Assembly: GCF_024168645.1 (NCBI RefSeq)
Contig: NZ_JALJWF010000001.1
Location: 2,347,001-2,411,000 of the forward strand
Direction: 5' to 3'
DNA from: Pseudomonas sp. GGS8
GTDB lineage: Bacteria > Pseudomonadota > Gammaproteobacteria > Pseudomonadales > Pseudomonadaceae
DNA length: 64,000 nucleotides
Both the position numbers and the translations under genes were made by a program. Below are positions 37,234-45,698 of the stretch, one piece after another. A model generated the notes under the pieces. The model was given only the letters and a program-made list of their open reading frames with translations, did not search any database and had not been told where the DNA came from. Each line of letters opens with the position of its first letter. Positions within the stretch are counted from its first letter, which is position 1.

Positions 37234-38412
37234 TTACCCCAGGTTCTTGCCGAGCAGCGCGTGGTACAGCTCGCTGTCGCCGAGGATCCCGACCACTTTG
37301 TTGTTGTCGTGCAGCACCAGCTTGTTGCCGGTTTGGTAACGAATCTGCAGGGCATCGCGCATGCCGATGTTGGAGTCCACCAGTGTTGGTCGACGACCCA
37401 GGCCTTCAACCGCTTGGCCCGGTATCCAGTTCTGCAGGTCCAGGCTCGAGCCGTTCTGGCGTGCACCTTTGATGGTGTTGCCTTCGGCCAGGTCCAGCCA
37501 CGAATCGCCGCCCGGATCCAGGCATACCGAACCGTTGATGCGTTTGCAGTTGTCCAGGGTGCGCATCAGGCTGCGACCACACAAGACGTTCAGCGGATTG
37601 GTGTGGGCGACGAAGGTGCGCACGTAATCGTCCGCAGGGTTCAGGACGATTTCTTCCGGCACGCTGTACTGGATGATCCGGCCGTCTTTCATAATCGCGA
37701 TACGGCTGCCGAGCTTCAGGGCTTCATCGAGGTCGTGGCTCACGAAGACGATGGTCTTGCTCAACTTGTTTTGCAGTTCCAGCAGTTCGTCTTGCAGACC
37801 TTGGCGGATCAGCGGGTCGAGAGCCGAAAACGGTTCGTCCATCAGCAGAATGTCGGCGTCCATCGCCAGTGCGCGGGCCAGGCCGACACGCTGCTGCATG
37901 CCGCCGGAGAGTTCGTCGGGTTTCTTGTTGCGCCACTGGGTCAGGCCCACCAGCTCAAGCTTCTCGTCCACCAGTTTGCGGCGTTCTTTCTCGGGGCGAC
38001 CCTGCATTTCCAGACCGAAACTGATGTTTTCGCGCACCGTCAACCAAGGCATCAGGGCGAACTTCTGGAACACCATCGCGATGCGCTTGGTGCGCATCAT
38101 CTTCAGTTCCGCCGGGGTACAGGATGCGATATCGATCTGCCTGCCTTCATGCTCGACGAACAACTTGCCGCGGCTAACGGTGTTGAGGCCGTTGATGCAG
38201 CGCAACAGGCTGGATTTGCCGGAGCCGGACAATCCCATCAGTACGCAGATTTCACCTTTCTCGATGTCCAGGCTGGCCTTTTCGACACCGACGATTTGCC
38301 CGGTCTTTTTCAGGATCTCGTTGCGGGTCATGCCCTGGTCGAGGAGTTTCAGGGCCTCGCGTGGATCCTTGGAGAAGATCACGTCCACGTCTTCGAAGCG
38401 AATAATGCTCAT
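37234..38412 (-). CDS. cbcV: ABC transporter ATPase for choline/betaine/carnitine
   Basis: A 392-residue ProV/OpuAA-type ATPase. Walker A GLSGSGKSS, Q-loop VFQKFALMPW, signature LSGGMQQRVGLARAL and Walker B ILLMDEPFSALD are intact, and a C-terminal CBS-like region (about 330-390, SNIGMRDALQIRYQTGNKLVL) follows. It overlaps the permease stop by four bases (ATGA), so CbcWV are coupled. With CbcX it forms the betaine/choline uptake system, and in P. aeruginosa the same core also serves other binding proteins such as CaiX. Confidence 0.95.
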   Translation of the reverse strand: MSIIRFEDVDVIFSKDPREALKLLDQGMTRNEILKKTGQIVGVEKASLDIEKGEICVLMGLSGSGKSSLLRCINGLNTVSRGKLFVEHEGRQIDIASCTPAELKMMRTKRIAMVFQKFALMPWLTVRENISFGLEMQGRPEKERRKLVDEKLELVGLTQWRNKKPDELSGGMQQRVGLARALAMDADILLMDEPFSALDPLIRQGLQDELLELQNKLSKTIVFVSHDLDEALKLGSRIAIMKDGRIIQYSVPEEIVLNPADDYVRTFVAHTNPLNVLCGRSLMRTLDNCKRINGSVCLDPGGDSWLDLAEGNTIKGARQNGSSLDLQNWIPGQAVEGLGRRPTLVDSNIGMRDALQIRYQTGNKLVLHDNNKVVGILGDSELYHALLGKNLG

Positions 38413-39254
38413 GCGTCACCCCCTACTTTGGCTTCGGGTTGTTTGCAGATACGGTCGAGCATGATCGCCAGCAGTACGATCGCCAGGCCTGCTTCGAAGC
38501 CCAGTGCGATATCAGCAGTGTTCAGTGCGTTGACCACGGGTTTGCCCAGGCCGTCGGCGCCCACCAGTGCCGCGATCACCACCATCGACAACGACAGCAT
38601 GATGCACTGGGTGATACCGGCCGCGATGCTTGGCATGGCGTGGGGCAGTTCGATTCGCGAGAGCAGCTGACGGCGTGAGCAGCCAAAGGCCTTGCCGGCG
38701 TCCATCAGTTCTTGCGGCACATCGCGGATGCCCAGGTAGGTCAGGCGGATAGGCGCGGCAATCGCGAACACTACCGTCGAGATCAGACCTGGGACCACAC
38801 CCAGACCGAAGAGGGTCAGGGTAGGAATGAGGTACACGAAGGTCGGTACGGTCTGCATCAGATCGAGTACCGGGCGCATCAGTGTGTAGAACATCGGTTT
38901 GTGCGCGGCGACGATGCCCAACGGCACGCCGATGACCACGCAGACCAGGGTCGCGAACAGCACCTGGGCGAGGGTTTCCATGGTTTCCTGCCAGTACCCC
39001 AGATTGAGGATCAGCAGAAAGGAGGCAATGACGAAGACGGTCAGGCCCCATTTGCGTTGAATGAAATGTGCCAGTAGCGCGATGAGGCCGATCAATGCCA
39101 GCGGGTTGAACCAGGTCAGCGCAAAAGTCACGCCGTGGATCATCGTTTCCAGTGACACGGCGATGGCGTCGAAGGTGCTGGCGCCGTGTTGCGTCAACCA
39201 TTCGACGAAGCCCGCGATGTACTGGCCTAAGGGTATTTTCTGATCAATCAGCAT
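38409..39254 (-). CDS. cbcW: ABC transporter permease for choline/betaine/carnitine
   Basis: A 281-residue ProW-type permease with about six membrane helices and the EAA-loop region (GKAFGCSRRQLLSRIELPHAMPSIAAG) that contacts the ATPase. ATG at 39252-39254 (MLIDQKIPLGQYIAGFVEWL) fits the family start; an ATG 18 bases earlier is in frame and neither has a strong ribosome site. Lies 77 bases downstream of cbcX, with a stable hairpin in the gap. Confidence 0.94.
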   Translation of the reverse strand: MLIDQKIPLGQYIAGFVEWLTQHGASTFDAIAVSLETMIHGVTFALTWFNPLALIGLIALLAHFIQRKWGLTVFVIASFLLILNLGYWQETMETLAQVLFATLVCVVIGVPLGIVAAHKPMFYTLMRPVLDLMQTVPTFVYLIPTLTLFGLGVVPGLISTVVFAIAAPIRLTYLGIRDVPQELMDAGKAFGCSRRQLLSRIELPHAMPSIAAGITQCIMLSLSMVVIAALVGADGLGKPVVNALNTADIALGFEAGLAIVLLAIMLDRICKQPEAKVGGDA

Positions 39255-39289
39255 GGTAGTGAACGTCCGCATGCAAGGAAATAAACAGC

Positions 39290-39311
39290 CCGGGCGAGCT
39301 GGCTCGCCCGG
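39290..39311 (-). terminator. Hairpin between cbcX and cbcW (attenuator or mRNA-stabilising)
   Basis: CCGGGCGAGC and GCTCGCCCGG form a perfect 10-bp stem 20 bases after the cbcX stop, followed on the minus strand by CTGTTTATTT. Placed after the binding-protein gene, it would favour more binding protein than permease. Confidence 0.65.
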
Positions 39312-39331
39312 CGTAAGCGATGCTTCCTAAT

Positions 39332-40282
39332 TCAAGGCTGCGCGAGCTTGGCTTTCACGGCCTCCAGGCCTGGTTTACCGTCAATGGTGGTCACGCCAGC
39401 GAGCCAGGTATCGAGCACCTGTGGGTTCTTTTTCAGCCAGGCCTTGGCAGCCGCTTCAGGCTTCATCTTGTCGTCCAGGATGTTGCCCATCAGCGTACTT
39501 TCCATGTCGACGGTGAACTCCAGGTTTTTCAGCAGTTGGCCGACGTTGCTGCACTCTTGGGTATACCCCTTGCGAGTGTTGGTCGCAACGGTGGCAGCAC
39601 CGAAATCCGGGCCGAAGTAGTCATCACCACCGGTCAGGTATTGAATCTTGAAGCGCTTGTTCATCGGGTGCGGTGCCCAGCCGAGGAACACCACGGCGGT
39701 ATCGCGTTTTTGCGCACGGTCGACTTGCGACAGCATGCCCGCTTCGCTGGACTCGACGACTTTGAAACCGGCGGTTTTCAGACCGAAGGCGTCTTTGTCG
39801 ATCATGCTCTGGATCAGACGGTTGCCGTCGTTGCCTGGCTCGATACCGTAGATCTTGCCGTCGAGTTCTTTCTTGAATTTGGCGATGTCGGCAAAGTCAT
39901 GCAGCCCTTTGTCGTACAGCGCTTGTGGAACGGCGAGGGTGTATTTGGCGCCTTTGAGGTTGGTGCGCACGGTTTCCACGGTGCCAGCATCCCGATAGGC
40001 CTTGATGTCGTTTTCCATGGTCGGCATCCAGTTACCCAGGAACACGTCCATGTTCTTGCCGTCGGCCAGGGACTTGTAGGTCACCGGCACGGAAATCATC
40101 GTGGTTTTGGTCTTGTAGCCGAGAGCGTTGAGCACAACGCTGGTGGTCGCGGTGGTGGCGGTAATGTCCGTCCAGCCGACATCGGAGAAGTTTACGGTGC
40201 TGCACTGGGCCGGTTCTGCGGCTTGAGCCAGGAACGGCAGACTCAGCATGGCGGCCAACAACAACGACGGGGAACCTTTCAT
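39332..40282 (-). CDS. cbcX: Periplasmic choline/betaine-binding protein
   Basis: A 316-residue ProX-type binding protein. The signal peptide (SLLLAAMLSLPFLAQAAEP) is followed by NFSDVGWTDITATTATTSVVL, and aromatic residues expected for a quaternary-amine cage recur in the body (FLGNWMPTM, FLGWAPHPMN). ATG 40280-40282 follows AGGAG by nine bases. First gene of cbcXWV, divergent from sdaB across a 437-base region with a tandem AraC-type site. It resembles CaiX in this window. Confidence 0.95.
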   Translation of the reverse strand: MKGSPSLLLAAMLSLPFLAQAAEPAQCSTVNFSDVGWTDITATTATTSVVLNALGYKTKTTMISVPVTYKSLADGKNMDVFLGNWMPTMENDIKAYRDAGTVETVRTNLKGAKYTLAVPQALYDKGLHDFADIAKFKKELDGKIYGIEPGNDGNRLIQSMIDKDAFGLKTAGFKVVESSEAGMLSQVDRAQKRDTAVVFLGWAPHPMNKRFKIQYLTGGDDYFGPDFGAATVATNTRKGYTQECSNVGQLLKNLEFTVDMESTLMGNILDDKMKPEAAAKAWLKKNPQVLDTWLAGVTTIDGKPGLEAVKAKLAQP

Positions 40283-40432
40283 AGGGGAGACTCCTGAGTG
40301 TTTTTTTATGGCAGTGTTCCGACTGGACCACCGCACTTATCTGTTGCGGTTGGATGGCGTTTTGTAGACAGCTCTACCACGGCGCCTTGCAATCGAGTCG
40401 ATACGATCATGTACCAGTGAAAATCTGACGCC

Positions 40433-40467
40433 TACAGGGTGCGTCGTAACCAGTACAGGGATGGTCG
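40433..40467. promoter_or_regulatory. Tandem 21-bp-spaced direct repeat, candidate GbdR site
   Basis: On the minus strand CGACNNNCCCTGTA occurs twice with starts exactly 21 bases apart (plus-strand copies 40433-40446 and 40454-40467). Two direct half-sites one double helical turn apart is the usual AraC-family operator layout. It lies 151 bases from the cbcX start and 253 from sdaB. The remainder of this 437-base gap shows no other clear feature. Confidence 0.6.
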
Positions 40468-40719
40468 CATCCAGTGTCGGTGACGTCGTTTACAGCTTTT
40501 TTCAGCCCAGTTTGTCCCTCTGATCCGCAAAAAAACGGCGAAAACATTGCGTAAGAGACCTGCGGCGCTAGTGGGCATGAGTGCGTCGGTGTGAGACGTT
40601 GAACGACATGGTAAAAGCCTGATGATGCGGCCATCTCGACGGATTGCAGCTTGAGCGTAGCAGCTCCGTCACTGGGCGCTTTTGCGCCTGGAGCAGGCAC
40701 ATCCAGGAGTTCAGCAGTA

Positions 40720-42096
40720 ATGGCTATCAGCGTTTTCGACCTGTTCAAAATCGGCATCGGCCCTTCCAGTTCGCACACCGTGGGGCCTATGCGCGCCGCG
40801 GCGCTGTTCGTGCAAAATTTGCGCGAGCGGGGACTTCTGGAGCAGGTGTGTCGCGTCGAAGTTCAGCTTTATGGATCGCTCTCGGCTACCGGCATCGGCC
40901 ACGGCAGCGACAACGCAGTGATCATGGGGCTGATGGGCGAGTGGCCCGACGCGATCGATCCGTCGCAAATCGGCATCCGTATAGAAGCCCTGCGTGAAAC
41001 CCAAACGCTATTGCTCGACGGCCGCTTGTCGGTCCCGTTCATCTGGTCCCGGGACATGCGCCTGATCGACGAGAACCTGCCGTTCCATCCGAACGCCATG
41101 ACCCTGGTTGCCGAAGGCGATCACGGCGAGCTGCATCGCGACACCTACTATTCCATCGGTGGCGGTTTTGTCGTCGATGAGGCGCAGGCTTCCAGCGGCG
41201 TGGTGGATCTGGATCGCACCGTGCTGCCTTATGACTTTTCCAGTGCCGTCGAATTGCTCAGCCTGTGCAAGCAGCACAACCTGCGCGTGGCCGAATTGAT
41301 GATGGCTAACGAGAAGGTCTGGCGCAGCGAAGAGGAAATCCGCAGCGGCTTGATGAAGCTCTGGCGTGCCATGCAGGATTGTGTGGAGCAAGGCCTTAAG
41401 CACGAAGGCATCCTGCCCGGCGGCCTCAATGTGCGCCGTCGTGCGGCCAAGCTGCACCGCAGCTTGCAGGAGCTGAACAAACCCAACGTGATCGGCTCGA
41501 CCTTGAGCGCGATGGAGTGGGTCAACCTGTTCGCGTTGGCGGTCAACGAAGAAAACGCTGCCGGCGGGCGCATGGTCACGGCACCGACCAATGGTGCGGC
41601 GGGGATCATTCCGGCGGTGTTGCACTACTTCATGAAATTCAGCGAGGCAGTGACCGACGCCAACGTGGTCGATTACTTCCTCAGTGCCGCGGCGGTGGGC
41701 ATCTTGTGCAAGAAAAACGCCTCGATCTCCGGTGCCGAAGTCGGTTGCCAGGGGGAAGTCGGTTCGGCCTGCGCCATGGCGGCAGCCGGGTTGGCGGAGA
41801 TTCTCGGTGCCACGCCGGAGCAGTTGTGCAACGCGGCGGAAATCGGTCTGGAGCACAACCTCGGTCTGACCTGCGATCCCGTGGGCGGGTTGGTGCAGGT
41901 GCCGTGCATCGAGCGCAATGCGATTGCTGCGGTGAAAGCGATCAACGCCGCGCAGATGGCCCTGCGTGGTGACGGCCAGCACTTTATCTCGCTGGACCGG
42001 GTAATCCGCACCATGCGTGATACCGGTGCCGACATGCACGACAAATATAAAGAGACGTCGCGGGGTGGGTTGGCGGTTAGCGCGGTGGAGTGCTGA
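40720..42096 (+). CDS. sdaB: L-serine ammonia-lyase (iron-sulfur type)
   Basis: A 458-residue single-chain L-serine dehydratase. The start [24 protein letters not shown] is the family N-terminus. Cysteines for the oxygen-labile 4Fe-4S cluster lie in [26 protein letters not shown] and LTCDPVGG. It deaminates serine to pyruvate. In this district serine is formed from glycine at the end of betaine degradation, so it closes the pathway; P. aeruginosa has the same cbcX-sdaB-gbdR order. AGGAG lies ten bases before the ATG. Confidence 0.95.
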   Translation: MAISVFDLFKIGIGPSSSHTVGPMRAAALFVQNLRERGLLEQVCRVEVQLYGSLSATGIGHGSDNAVIMGLMGEWPDAIDPSQIGIRIEALRETQTLLLDGRLSVPFIWSRDMRLIDENLPFHPNAMTLVAEGDHGELHRDTYYSIGGGFVVDEAQASSGVVDLDRTVLPYDFSSAVELLSLCKQHNLRVAELMMANEKVWRSEEEIRSGLMKLWRAMQDCVEQGLKHEGILPGGLNVRRRAAKLHRSLQELNKPNVIGSTLSAMEWVNLFALAVNEENAAGGRMVTAPTNGAAGIIPAVLHYFMKFSEAVTDANVVDYFLSAAAVGILCKKNASISGAEVGCQGEVGSACAMAAAGLAEILGATPEQLCNAAEIGLEHNLGLTCDPVGGLVQVPCIERNAIAAVKAINAAQMALRGDGQHFISLDRVIRTMRDTGADMHDKYKETSRGGLAVSAVEC

Positions 42097-42111
42097 GACC
42101 GAGTTGACCCC

Positions 42112-42202
42112 ATCGCGGGCAAGCCCGCTCCCACAGGATTTGTTGTGTAATCGAGAAATGAGGCACACCACAAATTCTTGTGGGAGCGGGCTTGCCCGCG
42201 AT
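42112..42202. repeat. REP pair, GGGCTTGCCCGC subfamily
   Basis: Inverted arms ATCGCGGGCAAGCCCGCTCC and complement 16 bases after the sdaB stop. Confidence 0.92.
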
Positions 42203-42499
42203 AGCGTCAGAGCAGTCAAAACTGCGCACTAAGTGAACACCCGCTTCAAAACGCGCCACGTTTTGGCGCGTCGCTTACAGATAAGCCGTTTCACCCAGAT
42301 CCAGGATCCAAACAAGCTGACCGTCCGTCACCTGTGCTTGCGGTGACACTCTCTCCCGGCCCACCGCAGCCTTGTTCCCACAAGTGCTACCGATTTGCTC
42401 ACACGCAACGGGGGCGCGGGTTTGGGGCCGTTGATGGCACTTTTAACCGCTTATCTCTGCGCGCCATATCTAGACGCATCGCGACGTCGTTTTCAGGAG

Positions 42500-42520
42500 T
42501 TATTGAACGCGCATTCAATT
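42500..42520. promoter_or_regulatory. Inverted repeat upstream of gbdR
   Basis: ATTGAACGCGCATTCAAT (ATTGAA-N6-TTCAAT, palindromic GCGC centre) sits directly upstream of the sigma-54 promoter candidate. Its half-sites resemble those of the BetI operator but the spacing differs by four bases. Confidence 0.45.
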
Positions 42521-42539
42521 TAGGCATGGCAATTGCTCT
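42521..42539 (+). promoter_or_regulatory. Candidate sigma-54 promoter of gbdR
   Basis: TAGGCATGGCAATTGCTCT matches the TTGGCACGN4TTGCTTT consensus with GG (42523-42524) and GC (42535-42536) separated by exactly ten bases. A start near 42547 would leave an 87-base leader. Nitrogen- and carbon-control activators (NtrC, CbrB) are reported to affect gbdR in P. aeruginosa, which fits. The rest of the 537-base gap, from the REP to here, has only a short GC hairpin near 42249-42270. Confidence 0.65.
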
Positions 42540-42633
42540 GTCATTACAAAGCCCGTCTCCCACGCGAGAACGATGGCAATAAAAAGAGCCTCCGCCTGAG
42601 GCCATCACCCGCTTTGTGTGAGGAGATACCGCG

Positions 42634-43737
42634 ATGACGACGTTCAACTCCGGGGCCCAACCCCAGAACCGTGCGCCTCAATCCATCGGCTTTTTGCTGC
42701 TGGACAATTTCACGCTGATTTCTCTGGCCTCCGCAGTAGAACCGCTGCGCATGGCCAACCAATTGTCCGGCCGCGAGCTATACCGCTGGACCACGCTCAC
42801 CGTCGATGGCGGTCAGGTCTGGGCCAGTGACGGTCTGCAGATCACCCCCGACGCCTCCATGCACAAAGCACCACCTATGGACACCGTCATTGTCTGCGGC
42901 GGTATCGGCATTCAGCGCACCGTAACCCGTGAGCATGTGTCGTGGCTGCAGAGCCAGGCGCGTCAGTCCCGTCGTCTCGGCGCGGTCTGCACCGGCAGTT
43001 GGGCCCTGGCGTGCGCCGGTCTGCTGGATGGCTTCGATTGCAGTGTGCACTGGGAGTGTCTGGCCGCTATGCAGGAAGCTTTCCCGCGAGTGGCCATGAG
43101 CACCCGGCTGTTCACCCTCGACCGTAACCGGTTCACCAGCTCCGGTGGCACCGCGCCGCTGGACATGATGCTGCACCTGATCAGTCGCGATCACGGTCGT
43201 GAACTGTCGGCGGCGATTTCGGAGATGTTCGTCTACGAGCGCATCCGCAACGAGCAGGATCACCAGCGCGTGCCGCTCAAGCACATGCTCGGCACCAACC
43301 AGCCGAAGTTGCAGGAAATCGTCGCGCTGATGGAGGCCAACCTCGAAGAGCCGATTGACCTCGACGAACTGGCGGTGTACGTCGCTGTTTCGCGTCGTCA
43401 GCTGGAGCGGCTGTTCCAGAAATACCTGCATTGCTCGCCGTCGCGTTACTACCTGAAACTGCGCCTGATCCGCGCCCGGCAATTGCTCAAGCAAACGCCG
43501 ATGTCGATCATCGAAGTGGCGTCGGTGTGCGGGTTCGTGTCCACGCCGCACTTCTCCAAGTGCTACCGCGAATACTTCGGCATTCCGCCGCGTGACGAAC
43601 GCGTAGGCTCCAACACCACGCAACAAGTGGCGATGATGCCGCTGCCGCAAGCACTGGTGCTGTCGCCGTTGTCCGGGCCGCTGTCGGCGTTGAGCCAGGC
43701 GCGTAATGAGTCGACTTTCGCTAGCGTAAGGCTCTAA
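42634..43737 (+). CDS. gbdR: GbdR, AraC/GlxA-type activator of glycine betaine catabolism
   Basis: A 367-residue regulator. The N-terminal DJ-1/PfpI-like amidotransferase-fold domain (about 15-200, IGFLLLDNFTLISLASAVEPLRMAN) senses glycine betaine and dimethylglycine in P. aeruginosa. The C-terminal AraC domain has two helix-turn-helices (ELAVYVAVSRRQLERLFQKYL; SIIEVASVCGFVSTPHFSKCYR). Known targets are cbcX, gbc, dgc, sox and plc genes. A sigma-54 promoter candidate lies upstream. The gene order sdaB-gbdR and the protein length support the name. Confidence 0.94.
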   Translation: MTTFNSGAQPQNRAPQSIGFLLLDNFTLISLASAVEPLRMANQLSGRELYRWTTLTVDGGQVWASDGLQITPDASMHKAPPMDTVIVCGGIGIQRTVTREHVSWLQSQARQSRRLGAVCTGSWALACAGLLDGFDCSVHWECLAAMQEAFPRVAMSTRLFTLDRNRFTSSGGTAPLDMMLHLISRDHGRELSAAISEMFVYERIRNEQDHQRVPLKHMLGTNQPKLQEIVALMEANLEEPIDLDELAVYVAVSRRQLERLFQKYLHCSPSRYYLKLRLIRARQLLKQTPMSIIEVASVCGFVSTPHFSKCYREYFGIPPRDERVGSNTTQQVAMMPLPQALVLSPLSGPLSALSQARNESTFASVRL

Positions 43738-43751
43738 ACCGCGCGGGCTAT

Positions 43752-43860
43752 TGTGGCGAGGGGGCTTGCCCCCGTTGGGTCGCGCAGCGGCCCCAAGATT
43801 TTACGACTGCTGCGCAGCCGAACGGGGCGATGCGGCGTTCCGACAAGCCCCCTCGCCACA
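43752..43860. repeat. Chimeric paired REP, GAGGGGGCTTGCCCCC family
   Basis: The left arm is the standard TGTGGCGAGGGGGCTTGCCC. The right arm is the variant CGGGGCGATGCGGCGTTCCGACAAGCCCCCTC..., whose complement forms the left arm of the element at 60216. Confidence 0.88.
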
Positions 43861-43862
43861 GG

Positions 43863-44126
43863 TCAGGCGCTACGGCTTTGCTGATACTCCGCCAACGCGG
43901 GCAGCAATTGCTTGTCGATCGCCTGGCGCACGGCCGGCAGGATGGTCGCGCTGCTGGTGTACATCTGCTTGACCATCGTACGCAGCGTCATCGCCCGTTC
44001 ATCGTTCAAGCCTCGCACTGCGCACTCGCAAGCCTGCTCGGCCGTGGCGCCGTTCGGCACTTGAAAACCCAATGACTTCAGCTGGCCCAACAGGTCTTCC
44101 TGGTCTATCAAATCGGCGTGCATCAT
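43863..44126 (-). CDS. Small hypothetical protein
   Basis: An 87-residue soluble protein (MMHADLIDQEDLLGQLKSLGFQVPNGATAEQACECAVRGLNDERA...). AAGGA lies seven bases before the ATG. Predicted mainly helical, with one CEC cysteine pair and no signal peptide. No domain is recognised. It is convergent with gbdR and divergent from a candidate small RNA. Confidence 0.65.
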   Translation of the reverse strand: MMHADLIDQEDLLGQLKSLGFQVPNGATAEQACECAVRGLNDERAMTLRTMVKQMYTSSATILPAVRQAIDKQLLPALAEYQQSRSA

Positions 44127-44233
44127 GACGCAATCCTTCTTCAGGGAACGGTGTCGTGGCTCGATTCTGGTAGGGGCTGGGGATGGCGGCAAGGACGATT
44201 TGTCGCAATGGCCGCAATACCTATGAACAGGTC

Positions 44234-44376
44234 GTTTTCGGCTAACTTGCAAGAGAGGAGAGTGGGCACACTGGATTCAGCTGGCTACACGAAGGTTTGG
44301 TCACCCTCGCGCAACAGCTCCTCAACAGTACCCTCCTCAGCTCCGATCCTGTCACGGCTTGATCGGGGTTTTTTTT
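44234..44376 (+). ncRNA. Candidate small RNA ending in a strong terminator
   Basis: A 143-base stretch with no convincing gene ends in CTCCGATC / GATCGGGG (8-bp stem, 12-base loop) followed by TTTTTTTT (44369-44376). Upstream, TTGTCG (44200) and TATGAA (44222) with a 16-base spacer could be its promoter. The body has C-rich unpaired motifs (AGCTCCTCAAC, ACCCTCCTCAG) that resemble anti-Shine-Dalgarno seeds. The exact start is a guess. Identity with a known RNA was not recognised. Confidence 0.4.
44343..44376 (+). terminator. Rho-independent terminator with no upstream plus-strand gene
   Basis: Eight-base stem CTCCGATC/GATCGGGG and eight consecutive T. The nearest plus-strand gene upstream (gbdR) ends 600 bases earlier, beyond a REP element, so it points to a short noncoding transcript. 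Confidence 0.75.
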
Positions 44377-44417
44377 GCCTGTGAATCCAGAAATTTTGTG
44401 TTGCCTGTGCGGACGCC

Positions 44418-44506
44418 ATCGCGGGCAAGCCACGCTCCCACAGGATCGGGGTTACCGTAGATTTGGCGAGCGCCACCAAACCTGTGGGAGCGGGCTTGCC
44501 CGCGAT
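44418..44506. repeat. REP pair, GGGCTTGCCCGC subfamily
   Basis: Inverted arms downstream of the dioxygenase gene. The spacer AGATTTGGCGAGCGCCACC is similar to that at 32282. Confidence 0.9.
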
Positions 44507-44521
44507 GAACGATGACGCGGT

Positions 44522-45685
44522 TTAACGTTGTAAAACGAGAATGCGCGACAGCAATTCATCCCGGTCGACGTAGCAACCCTGGAAATGCCGGGCACCGGTG
44601 GCGGGGTCGAAAGCGTTTCGGGCGTGGAGGGTGCGGCGGTTGTCGAAGCACCACAACTCACCGGGGTTGAGCCGCGTCATCACCCGGAAACGCGCCTCGC
44701 GGGTCATCGCAATGAAGCGCCGGTAAGCGCGATACAGCCTGGGCATTTGCTCCACCGATGTATCGAATGGCCCACGCAGAAAGTTCGCCATGCGGATTTC
44801 CGACACTTGCCCGAACGCATCCAGCGCGATGATCGGTGCCAGGCAGCGGTAGTCGCTGTGGCGGTCCTTGTTGCGAAACTCCACGGGGATTTCACACAAG
44901 GCTTGAAACGCCTCGGGATCTTCCTGGCTCAAGGCTTCGGCGATGGCAAAACCGTCGACGAAAATACTCTCGCCGCCGTCGGCGTCATTCACCAGGCAAT
45001 GCAGAAATTGCAGCCCCGGTTGCAACTCCCGGGTCGGCAAATCGCTGTGCAGTGGCAGGTTGAAGGCGGTGTAGGCATTGCTGTCGGCATCGGTCTTGGA
45101 TTGCACGTTGAACAGCACGCCGAAATTGCTCTCGCGGATGAACGAAATCCGCTGGGCGATCAGCTTCAATGAACCCCGCTCGGTGGGTACGCCGCGCACT
45201 TGAGTCAGGCCGGTATCGCGCACGGCCAGCAGCCATTGCAGCAAGGCGTCGTTGTTCTCCATCAGGGCCTGGTATTCGAATACTGGTAGTTGCAAATCGC
45301 TGTGCCAAAGCCTGGCTTTCGGTTTGCCGGCCTGGCGTTCAGCGCGGGACTCATCGTCATAGGCGTGAGCCCGTAACCAGCCCGGATCGAAGCGGCTGAG
45401 GTGGCCGTCCTGCCAATCGACGCACAGGCAACCTTGGGCATCGACCGTGGCGTTTTCAGGCCTCAGGTGCTCTGCGACATCGACGATTTCCAGCACTTGC
45501 TCACGGGTCACCGTGTAGACGCACAGTGGGCACGGGCAGTTGTCCCGCAGCCATTGATGATGAAAAGGGCTGACCCGACCGTCCGCCCACTTCACTTGAA
45601 GGCGGTCCGCCAGGGTGTGCACGGCGGTCAACGCGCTGATCAACGGATAGGTGCGGAAATCGGCAAAAGCGGCGGCGGTGTTCAT
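44522..45685 (-). CDS. Gamma-butyrobetaine dioxygenase
   Basis: A 387-residue Fe(II)/2-oxoglutarate oxygenase that hydroxylates gamma-butyrobetaine to L-carnitine. The N-terminal zinc-binding domain has WLRDNCPCPLCVYTVTREQ. The catalytic domain has the iron ligands HSD (NLPLHSDLPTRE) and His (RRTLHARNAF), plus the 2-oxoglutarate-binding arginine region at the end. AAGGAG precedes the ATG. It is the last gene of the carnitine operon, 13 bases after the thioesterase, so butyrobetaine can enter the same route. Family assignment is firm; TauD-like relatives are less similar because they lack the zinc domain. Confidence 0.92.
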   Translation of the reverse strand: MNTAAAFADFRTYPLISALTAVHTLADRLQVKWADGRVSPFHHQWLRDNCPCPLCVYTVTREQVLEIVDVAEHLRPENATVDAQGCLCVDWQDGHLSRFDPGWLRAHAYDDESRAERQAGKPKARLWHSDLQLPVFEYQALMENNDALLQWLLAVRDTGLTQVRGVPTERGSLKLIAQRISFIRESNFGVLFNVQSKTDADSNAYTAFNLPLHSDLPTRELQPGLQFLHCLVNDADGGESIFVDGFAIAEALSQEDPEAFQALCEIPVEFRNKDRHSDYRCLAPIIALDAFGQVSEIRMANFLRGPFDTSVEQMPRLYRAYRRFIAMTREARFRVMTRLNPGELWCFDNRRTLHARNAFDPATGARHFQGCYVDRDELLSRILVLQR

Positions 45686-45698
45686 GGTGGGCTCCTTG

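Noticed and set aside
42249..42270. Hairpin ACGCGCCA/TGGCGCGT as a terminator after sdaB
   Set aside because: The T run is on the minus-strand side, where no gene reads in. It may be a plain palindrome.
44118..44384. 88-codon plus-strand frame over the candidate small RNA
   Set aside because: It runs through the terminator hairpin and T run, begins inside the neighbouring gene's start region, and shows no domain.
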